Positions 57,748 through 64,000 of a stretch of DNA of 64,000 nt are shown piece by piece (within the stretch, counting starts at the first letter, position 1; each line of letters opens with the position of its first letter). A model generated the notes under the pieces. That model had not been told where the DNA came from. It saw nothing but the letters and a program-made list of their open reading frames with translations, and did no database searches. The position numbers and the translations under genes are program-made. The stretch is from Acinetobacter bohemicus ANC 3994 (GTDB lineage: Bacteria; Pseudomonadota; Gammaproteobacteria; Pseudomonadales; Moraxellaceae), in NCBI RefSeq assembly GCF_000367925.1, contig NZ_KB849164.1, forward strand, positions 350,349 to 414,348, given 5' to 3'.

Positions 57748-58423
57748 TATTGTCCTCGAAGCCAAAAACATTTCCAAAAGTTTTACTGACGGTAAAACCA
57801 CAGTAGAAGTGATTAAGAACTTGTCCTTGCAAGTCAAAGCAGGGGAGTTTGTTTCGATTGTGGGTTCAAGTGGTTCAGGTAAAAGTACCTTGTTGCATGT
57901 GTTGGGCGGCTTAGATTGTCCAACAGAAGGACAAGTCTTTTTAAATGACAAGCGCTTTGATATTTTGGGTGAAGCTGAACGTGGTTATTTGCGTAATCAG
58001 CATTTGGGTTTTGTCTATCAATTCCACCATCTTTTGCCTGAATTCAGCGCTTTAGAAAATGTTGCGATGCCATTGATGCTGCGTGCAGGCACCAACTACA
58101 AACAATCTAAAGAACAAGCTGAATACTTGTTGAATCGCGTAGGGCTGTCACATCGCATGACGCATAAGCCCGGTGAGTTATCTGGTGGTGAACGTCAGCG
58201 TGTGGCTTTAGCACGTGCTTTGGTAACTAAACCTGAGCTAATGTTGGCCGATGAACCGACGGGGAATTTGGATCGTAAAACGGCAGTAAAAATTTTTGAA
58301 CTGCTCAGTGAGTTACGTCGTGAGTTCAATATGGCCATGCTAATTGTGACGCATGATGAACAATTGGCCCAAGCGGGCGATTCTATTTTGCATATGCAAG
58401 ATGGGGTTTGGATTGACGATTAG
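57740..58423 (+). CDS. lolD: Lipoprotein-releasing ABC transporter ATPase LolD
   Basis: LolD powers lipoprotein release. The 227 residues start at the ATG at 57740 (MSNIVLEAKNISKSF); the ATG at 57680 lies inside lolC and is rejected. Complete ABC motifs: Walker A GSSGSGKST, the Q-loop region VYQFHHLLPEF (LolD-typical), signature LSGGERQR, Walker B LMLADEPTGNLD and the switch His in LIVTHDEQ. The overlap with the permease gene shows translational coupling. Confidence 0.96.
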   Translation: MSNIVLEAKNISKSFTDGKTTVEVIKNLSLQVKAGEFVSIVGSSGSGKSTLLHVLGGLDCPTEGQVFLNDKRFDILGEAERGYLRNQHLGFVYQFHHLLPEFSALENVAMPLMLRAGTNYKQSKEQAEYLLNRVGLSHRMTHKPGELSGGERQRVALARALVTKPELMLADEPTGNLDRKTAVKIFELLSELRREFNMAMLIVTHDEQLAQAGDSILHMQDGVWIDD

Positions 58424-58453
58424 ACACTGATCGATAAATTAAAAAAATGATTG

Positions 58454-58480
58454 AAGCTCACTGCGGTGGGCTTTAATATT
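58454..58480 (+). terminator. Weak hairpin after lolD
   Basis: AAGCTCAC (58454-58461) pairs with GTGGGCTT (58466-58473) with one G-T wobble around TGCG, followed by TAATATT. It is only a modest terminator, so read-through into comEC is possible. Confidence 0.4.
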
Positions 58481-58507
58481 GCGCAAAATTAAAAAACTAT
58501 AAAAATA

Positions 58508-60934
58508 ATGATGCAATTAATCTGTTTAGGCTGGGTCATTGGAATTGCCACGATGGGAAAAACCTTCCCAATGTTACAGTCGTTGCTTATTCCGAGTATT
58601 GTTCTTTTTATCATCGTAGTGTTGTTGAAATGGACAGTGTTAAAACATGACCATTCATTGTATTTCAAATGTTTACAGCTCTGTATCGGCTTTAGTCTTG
58701 GCATGACGCTAGGCTATAGTTATGCCTATATGCAACTAACTGATCGTTTAGCGTTTCGGGAACAGCAGACAGAACAGGTTGAAGTGATTGTCTATGTCAA
58801 AAATTTGAATGAATGGGGCGATCAATCGATACAACAAAAAATTCAGGTGTTGAATCGGCATGCCGAAGTTGTGCAATGGCAAGCATTTCTAAAAAATGAA
58901 ATAGATTTAAAGCAGCAAACGTCACTTGAGCTGGGTCAATACTATCGCTTACAGGGCAACACACGACCTGCACATAGCTATGCAACAAAAGGTTCTTTTG
59001 ATCAAGAGCAATGGTATATTCAGCAAAATATCATGTCAGGGTTTAAAGTTTCGGCCGTACAAAAACTGTCTGAGCAAGATATTTATAGCTTGGGTTATGG
59101 CCGTTATGTAAGGCAACAACATTCAGTTTTGAATCAAGTGCGACTTTGGGTGGAGCAACAACGTCTGGCACTGCGTCATTTTATTGCTCAACAACCAGTC
59201 CGCAATAAAGGGCTACTTTTGGCTTTATTGACTGGTGATCAAAGTCTACTTCAACCAGAAACTGAACAATTGTTCCAACGTTTTGGGATGAGTCATTTAT
59301 TGGCAATATCTGGGCCGCATGTTCTGATTTTTGCTTTACTGCTATGTTGGAGTTTGCATCAACTGATTTGTCGTTATTGTCCGCAAATTTATTTGAAATG
59401 CCCCAAGCAATATCTGTTGATTTTACCTTTTTGCCTATGTGTATTGTTGTACTGTGCTTTTGTCGGTTTTGAAATTCCTGCACTCAGGACATTATTGACC
59501 TGCTTACTGATGAGTGCATTTGTACTCTTAAAGCAAAAGATTCAACCCTTAAGTATTTTGCTGTTTAGTGCTTCAATTTTACTCATTTTTGATCCTTTTA
59601 GTATTTTATCGGCTGCTTTCTGGTTGTCTTATGGCGCGTGTTTTGTGTTGCTGCGGATTTATCAAACGGTGCAGCAGCAAAATCATCTGGAGGAAATAAA
59701 GACTTGGACTCAGGCAATCAAAATCCAACTGAAAATTTTAATTGAATCGCAGTGGAAAATATCTTTGGCTTTGCTGCCACTGATGTTGGTGTTCTTTAAA
59801 CAGATTGCATGGGTGACACCATTGAGTAATCTGTTTGCCATTCCATGGATTGGTTTGCTGATTGTGCCCTTAGATATTATTGCGGCATTCGGCTATTTCA
59901 TTTTTGAACCTTTGGGTGGGTTATTTTTTCAAATTAATGATCTGTGTATTTCTGGATTACTCCTTTTTATCCAATGGTTAGATTGGATTTTTTCACCTAC
60001 ATTACAACCGATTGCGATGAATACGTGGACATTATTCAGCCTGTGTTTGGGCTTGGTAATTCTATTTTTGCCGCGTGGTGTGGTGCCAAAATTGTGGGTT
60101 ATTTTGTGTTTTATACCTTTGATTGCGGTTGATGCTGATCAAAATGATTTTGAATTGACGGTGTTAGATGTGGGGCAAGGACAAGCCATTTTTATCCGTG
60201 ATCAAGAACAGACTTTAATGATAGATATGGGTGGAAATTATGATGAAAGTAAATTTAGTGTGGGTAAGCAGATTATTTTGCCATTTTTATCCGTAAATGG
60301 TGTGTCGCAATTGAATCAACTGATTTTGACGCATTTAGATCAAGATCATCGTGGTGGATATGAGTCGATCAAGCATGATTTCCCCATCAAAAAGGTATAT
60401 TCCAATGAACAGCTGGATGTCGAAAATTTGAGTCAGTTTGATTATTGCCATCAGGGGCAGCAGTGGCATTGGAGCGATCGCGTTAATATTAGCGTGCTAT
60501 CACCGAAACCTGAGCACTTGGCACGGGCTAAATTTGAAAAAAATGAAAGGTCTTGTGTGGTTTATTTACAGGTGAAAAATGTTCAACCGTATCAAAATTT
60601 TTTGTTGATGGGGGATGCAGGCTGGGAAACGGAATATCACATTTTACAGGCTTATCCCGATTTAAAAGTCGACGTTTTAGTTTTGGGGCATCATGGTAGT
60701 CGACACAGTTCAGCCTATCATTTTTTAAAGCAATTGAAGCCAAAATTAACAGTTGCTTCAGCGGGTTGGAATAACCGCTATGGACATCCAAGTGTGATGG
60801 TTGAATCTCGTTTAAAAGACTTAAACATCCCACTATTAACCACCATAGAACATGGCAGTATTCGTTTTTTTAAGCAGAAAAATATCATGTCTATCGCATT
60901 TGAACGAGACAGCCAGCGCTGGTTAAAGCACTAA
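58508..60934 (+). CDS. comEC: DNA internalisation channel ComEC/Rec2
   Basis: ComEC carries single-stranded DNA across the inner membrane in natural transformation. The 808 residues show the usual three parts: an N-terminal membrane/OB-like region (about 1-200); the competence domain with many helices (about 200-560, LALLTGDQSLLQPETEQLFQ and FGMSHLLAISGPHV); and a C-terminal metallo-beta-lactamase-like domain (TVLDVGQGQAIFIRDQ, LILTHLDQDHRGGYES, LMGDAGWETE, VLGHHGSRHSS). The length is normal and the frame intact. The last bases overlap the convergent acyltransferase gene by a few bases. Confidence 0.96.
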   Translation: MMQLICLGWVIGIATMGKTFPMLQSLLIPSIVLFIIVVLLKWTVLKHDHSLYFKCLQLCIGFSLGMTLGYSYAYMQLTDRLAFREQQTEQVEVIVYVKNLNEWGDQSIQQKIQVLNRHAEVVQWQAFLKNEIDLKQQTSLELGQYYRLQGNTRPAHSYATKGSFDQEQWYIQQNIMSGFKVSAVQKLSEQDIYSLGYGRYVRQQHSVLNQVRLWVEQQRLALRHFIAQQPVRNKGLLLALLTGDQSLLQPETEQLFQRFGMSHLLAISGPHVLIFALLLCWSLHQLICRYCPQIYLKCPKQYLLILPFCLCVLLYCAFVGFEIPALRTLLTCLLMSAFVLLKQKIQPLSILLFSASILLIFDPFSILSAAFWLSYGACFVLLRIYQTVQQQNHLEEIKTWTQAIKIQLKILIESQWKISLALLPLMLVFFKQIAWVTPLSNLFAIPWIGLLIVPLDIIAAFGYFIFEPLGGLFFQINDLCISGLLLFIQWLDWIFSPTLQPIAMNTWTLFSLCLGLVILFLPRGVVPKLWVILCFIPLIAVDADQNDFELTVLDVGQGQAIFIRDQEQTLMIDMGGNYDESKFSVGKQIILPFLSVNGVSQLNQLILTHLDQDHRGGYESIKHDFPIKKVYSNEQLDVENLSQFDYCHQGQQWHWSDRVNISVLSPKPEHLARAKFEKNERSCVVYLQVKNVQPYQNFLLMGDAGWETEYHILQAYPDLKVDVLVLGHHGSRHSSAYHFLKQLKPKLTVASAGWNNRYGHPSVMVESRLKDLNIPLLTTIEHGSIRFFKQKNIMSIAFERDSQRWLKH

Positions 60935-61887
60935 ATAATTTTAGTCTGAGCATCTTGGCGACGGACGTCTTCAACCAATTTAAGCGCTTCATCTGTATTT
61001 AAATGATAGAGATGATCTAAAGCTGGATTAGCTTTAAAGCGTTTATAACTCCAGTGATAATGTTCTGGATAACGACGAATTAAATCTTCGATGGCTGCTA
61101 AAATAACAGCCGTACCCTGATTGGGATTGCCTTGATAAATGCGATCATCTATTGGCTCAATGTGCATATCGAAACCATGATCATCATTACGCATCGCATA
61201 TAAAAATAAAGTTTTGGCTTTGGTTTTTTGAATCAGTTTGGCACTTAAATTACTGGTCGCGAGCGGTATGCCAAAATAAGGAATCATTTCCCCACCAAAA
61301 TTAGGCGTGTGATCTGGCAAAATAACCGTCGTACCGCCTTGTTTTAATGCTTTAAAAATTTGTCTGACCCCCGATTCATCGGTAGGAACGAGGTTTGCCT
61401 GTTCACGACTTCGGGCTTCACGTACAAATTGATTGGCGGATTCATTTTTGACAGGTTTATAGAGAATGGTCATTTGGGTGAATTGAGCCAGATAGGCATT
61501 CATAATTTCCCATGTACCAAAGTGCGGCACAATCAGTACCAAACCTTCAGGCGCTGTTAGCGCATCTTTGAGTAACTGCTCTCCAGTAATGGAATGAATA
61601 CGAGCAATATTTTTATTGTTATCTGCACCCCAAATGCTAAAAAATTCGAAATATGAGGTCAGTTCATTACGAATCGCCTGCGGAATAATCTTTTCATGTT
61701 GTTCCGCTGTTAATTCGGGTAATGCAATTTGCAGATTAAGACGGATCGTATCTGAGGTTTTTGACATTTTAAGTAAATTCACTAGACCTGCTAAACTTCG
61801 AGCAATAAATCTAGAAATTTGAATGGGTTGTCTGCTTAAAAATTTAAGTAAGCGATACGTCGTATTCGTTGAAGTATGGTCAGTCAT
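60931..61887 (-). CDS. Lipid A biosynthesis acyltransferase (LpxL/LpxM family)
   Basis: The 318-residue inner-membrane enzyme transfers a secondary acyl chain to Kdo-lipid A or its precursors. Family motifs: the HX4E catalytic pair in VPHFGTWEIMNAY, YKPVKN, QGGTTVILPDHTPNFGG, and the late segment HYHWSYKRFK. The N-terminus (RFIARSLAGLVNLLKMSKTSD) is a membrane-associated helix. In Acinetobacter such enzymes help to determine polymyxin and desiccation tolerance. LpxL versus LpxM cannot be decided here, so no symbol is given. It is divergent from sppA and convergent with comEC. Confidence 0.92.
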   Translation of the reverse strand: MTDHTSTNTTYRLLKFLSRQPIQISRFIARSLAGLVNLLKMSKTSDTIRLNLQIALPELTAEQHEKIIPQAIRNELTSYFEFFSIWGADNNKNIARIHSITGEQLLKDALTAPEGLVLIVPHFGTWEIMNAYLAQFTQMTILYKPVKNESANQFVREARSREQANLVPTDESGVRQIFKALKQGGTTVILPDHTPNFGGEMIPYFGIPLATSNLSAKLIQKTKAKTLFLYAMRNDDHGFDMHIEPIDDRIYQGNPNQGTAVILAAIEDLIRRYPEHYHWSYKRFKANPALDHLYHLNTDEALKLVEDVRRQDAQTKII

Positions 61888-62016
61888 TGCCTGTCGTCAA
61901 TGTAAAAAAAGAGTCAAAAAGAAAAATATTATAGGTGAAAACAGATTGTTTAGGCAGATTTCTATGATTCAGTGTATATAATGAGTTCAATTTAACTCAT
62001 CATTGGATTATTTTCC

Positions 62017-63042
62017 ATGTCCGATTGGCCGCCAAAACCAGAAAATGACATTCAGAATACACAACATAATACGCAAAATATAACTGGCAAAGAATGGCAT
62101 ATTTTAGAGAAAGCCGTTTTAGCTTCGGTAGAAGAACAGCGCCGTGCGCGTCGTTGGGGAATCTTTTTTAAATGTCTCACTTTTGCTTATATCCTTTTTG
62201 TTTTAGTGTTAATGGGGAAAAGTTGTAGCACATCAACCACAGATCCTACCGCAACCACAAGTTCGCATATTGCGGTGGTTGATATTATTGGCACAATTGC
62301 TGCAGACAAACAAAGTGTAAATAGTGCGGATACGGTAAAAGCATTAAAGAAAGCTTTTGAAAGTAAACAAAGCCAAGCGGTGGTTTTAAATATTAACTCA
62401 CCAGGTGGTTCACCAGTGCAGTCTGATGAAATTTGGCAAGAAATTCAATATTTGAAAAAGGCCCATACTGGTAAAAAGTTGTATGCCGTGATTGGTGATA
62501 CAGGCGCTTCAGGGGCGTATTACATTGCATCTGCTGCGGATGAAATTATTGTTAATCCATCCAGTCTTGTTGGGTCGATTGGTGTCATTATGCCGAACTA
62601 CGGTGTGACGGGCTTAATGCAAAAGTTAGGCGTTGAAGACCGTACCATGACTTCTGGTGAGAACAAGGCATTACTTTCAATGACCCAGCCTGTAGATGGC
62701 GCACAAAAAGCACATGTACAAGGTGTACTGGATAATGTGCATGATCACTTTATCAATGCAGTTAAACAAGGTCGCGGTAATAAGTTGAAATCACAAGATC
62801 CAGCAATCTTCTCAGGTTTGTTCTGGACAGGTGATCAAGCCGTAAAATTGGGTATTGCAGATCGTACCGGTAGTTTAAATACGCTGAAACGTGAACTCAA
62901 AATTGATAAAGCTGTGAACTACACTATTGAATACAGTCCTTTTGATTCGGTACTTGGACGTATCGGAAGTTCGATTGGTCAGGGTTTTGCGAGTTCACTT
63001 TCGCAGCAAGTTCAATCTGAACAAACGACAAAATTACAATGA
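62017..63042 (+). CDS. sppA: Signal peptide peptidase SppA (S49, short form)
   Basis: This membrane-bound serine protease degrades cleaved signal peptides. The 341 residues have one membrane helix near 48-68 (FKCLTFAYILFVLVLMGKSC). The periplasmic protease domain has IAVVDIIGTIAAD, LNINSPGGSPVQSDEI, the nucleophile Ser in GDTGASGAYYIASAADEI, SLVGSIGVIMPNYG and the Lys-containing MTSGENKALLSMTQ. It is the half-length SppA, not the 618-residue E. coli type. Its TGA overlaps the next ATG. Confidence 0.92.
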   Translation: MSDWPPKPENDIQNTQHNTQNITGKEWHILEKAVLASVEEQRRARRWGIFFKCLTFAYILFVLVLMGKSCSTSTTDPTATTSSHIAVVDIIGTIAADKQSVNSADTVKALKKAFESKQSQAVVLNINSPGGSPVQSDEIWQEIQYLKKAHTGKKLYAVIGDTGASGAYYIASAADEIIVNPSSLVGSIGVIMPNYGVTGLMQKLGVEDRTMTSGENKALLSMTQPVDGAQKAHVQGVLDNVHDHFINAVKQGRGNKLKSQDPAIFSGLFWTGDQAVKLGIADRTGSLNTLKRELKIDKAVNYTIEYSPFDSVLGRIGSSIGQGFASSLSQQVQSEQTTKLQ

Positions 63043-63842
63043 AACCACTGATTCATTTTGCGCACGCCAATGGCGTGCCATCTCAGGTTTATCAAAAGCT
63101 ATTTGATTTACTTAAAGATGAATATGAGGTTATTTATGTGCCATTGCTTGGAACAGATAAGCGTTACCCCATTGATAATCATTGGGAGAGCTTAACCAAC
63201 CAAGTGATTGACAGTATTGTCCGTCAAGCGAAGGGTAGACCTGTCATTGGTTTAGGTCACTCTTTGGGTTCAGTGCTGACCTTTCAGGCAGCTTTAAAGC
63301 GTCCTGAGCTATTTTCACAAGTGATTATGCTTGATCCACCTTTAATTATGGGGAAAGACGGTTTTGCATTGCATGTTGCGAAACTGTTGAAACTCAAAGC
63401 GGTGGATCGAATGTCACCTGCGGCACTGTCATTGCGTCGTCGTGATCATTGGGATAGTCGTGAGCAAGCAGCTGAATTGCTTCGTCCGAAAGGTTTTTAT
63501 AAAGACTTTGATGCCGACTGTTTTCAAGCCTATATCGATTATGCTTTAACCGAAGATAAAGTTCGCGGTGGTGTTGAACTCACTATTCCAAAAATGGATG
63601 AAGTGAAGGTTTTTAGAACCAATCCATCACTGTGGTGGTTGCCTCGGAAAAAAATTCATCTGCCAATACATCTGGTGGTTGCAGAGCAAAGTCCATTTTT
63701 ACCGCGCCGTTTTCCACAGATGGTGAAAAAGAAATTCGGCGTGCCTTTTAGCATTACCGCAGGTGGACATATGTTCCCACTGGAGCATCCAGTTGAAGTG
63801 GTTAAATTGGTCAAAGAGCTGATTCAGCAACAAGCTCAATAA
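63039..63842 (+). CDS. Alpha/beta hydrolase
   Basis: The 267-residue cytoplasmic alpha/beta hydrolase has LIHFAHANGVPSQVYQKLFD at the N-terminus, the nucleophile elbow GLGHSLGSVLTFQAAL and a C-terminal His in AGGHMFPLEHPVEV. It carries a cap region with many Arg (SLRRRDHWDSREQA). Its ATG overlaps the sppA stop (ATGA), so it is co-translated with it. Substrate is unknown; esterase or lipase activity is the general expectation. Confidence 0.87.
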   Translation: MKPLIHFAHANGVPSQVYQKLFDLLKDEYEVIYVPLLGTDKRYPIDNHWESLTNQVIDSIVRQAKGRPVIGLGHSLGSVLTFQAALKRPELFSQVIMLDPPLIMGKDGFALHVAKLLKLKAVDRMSPAALSLRRRDHWDSREQAAELLRPKGFYKDFDADCFQAYIDYALTEDKVRGGVELTIPKMDEVKVFRTNPSLWWLPRKKIHLPIHLVVAEQSPFLPRRFPQMVKKKFGVPFSITAGGHMFPLEHPVEVVKLVKELIQQQAQ

Positions 63843-63867
63843 TGGCTATATCCATATTAAGCTTAAT

Positions 63868-63896
63868 AAAAAACGCATCCGAGGATGCGTTTTTTA
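63868..63896 (+). terminator. Terminator after the sppA-hydrolase operon
   Basis: ACGCATCC and GGATGCGT pair, flanked by A6 and T6, forming a compact intrinsic terminator that can act in both directions. It separates this operon from the convergent partial gene. Confidence 0.9.
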
Positions 63897-63910
63897 AATC
63901 TTTAAATTTA

Positions 63911-64000
63911 TTAGAACTTGGCAAATTGCACAGGTTCATACAGGACTTGACCACGATACAACACAGCCTGTTCAGTATGCTGAATTGCACCTGTACAAAT
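63911..64000 (-). CDS. C-terminal end of an unidentified gene, cut by the window edge
   Basis: The minus strand is open from base 64000 to a TAA at 63911-63913. The last 29 residues read ICTGAIQHTEQAVLYRGQ then VLYEPVQFAKF. The stop lies just behind a shared terminator, which supports a real gene end. The fragment is too short to assign a family. Confidence 0.6.
   Translation of the reverse strand: MCTGAIQHTEQAVLYRGQVLYEPVQFAKF

Overview
This window reads as chromosomal DNA of an Acinetobacter species (Moraxellaceae, Gammaproteobacteria). The base composition is moderately AT-rich. The gene content is typical of the genus: a giant trimeric autotransporter adhesin followed by its OmpA-like partner TpgA, LptM-lysA-dapF-xerC, a lolC/lolF-lolD-comEC block, and a bifunctional maeB. 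The exact species cannot be fixed from sequence reading alone. No tRNA, rRNA, CRISPR array, insertion sequence or prophage was seen. The window cuts one gene at each end: the adhesin on the left and an unidentified minus-strand gene on the right.

Layout. 1-4.8 kb: C-terminal 1.15 kb of residues of the adhesin, tpgA and a small AT-rich orphan gene, followed by a probable decayed gene. 5.3-7.4 kb: pdxB and epmA, overlapping. 7.4-17.7 kb (minus strand): palindromic repeat elements, cca, maeB, a membrane-bound GGDEF/EAL protein, rsmE, metF and ahcY. ahcY is preceded by a clear S-adenosylhomocysteine riboswitch with its own promoter. 17.9-20 kb: a C39-peptidase-like protein lacking the catalytic Cys, a DUF4424 protein and a Sel1-repeat protein. 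20.1-22.5 kb: a Fur-type operon (DUF3649, PepSY-TM, DUF3325). 22.7-28.5 kb: Tim44-like protein, radA, and a Na+/alanine-type symporter divergent from cycA. 28.6-32.6 kb: lptM, lysA, dapF, a small hydrolase and xerC. 32.7-36.8 kb: FAD monooxygenase, two small accessory genes, and an Lrp-type regulator divergent from a LysE-type exporter. 37.3-42.9 kb: etfBA, a DinB-family protein and gyrA with an unusual insertion. 43-50.9 kb (minus strand): an orphan HSDR_N nuclease-like protein, gltP, and a TolC/HlyD/ABC-2 permease export operon with no ATPase gene. 51-54.3 kb: Coq4-like protein, serC, an unannotated 46-residue membrane protein and a 310-residue unknown. 54.5-64 kb: YaiI-family protein, EamA exporter, PilZ-like protein, lolC(F)-lolD, comEC, a lipid A acyltransferase, sppA and a hydrolase.

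How the genes work together. ahcY and metF belong to the methionine/SAM cycle, and the riboswitch makes the first of them responsive to S-adenosylhomocysteine. lysA and dapF are the final diaminopimelate/lysine steps. etfBA feeds electrons to the quinone pool, and the Coq4-like protein may serve quinone synthesis. The adhesin/TpgA pair, Lol transporter, LptM and the lipid A acyltransferase all serve the outer membrane. The most noteworthy items are the SAH riboswitch, the TpgA-type adhesin partner with an intercistronic hairpin, the terminator hairpin that covers the cca ribosome binding site, the gyrA insertion, the ATPase-less export operon, the HDxxH-X11-E Coq4-like protein, the orphan nuclease-like gene and the small membrane protein. 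I did not find a convincing wholly new multi-gene system.
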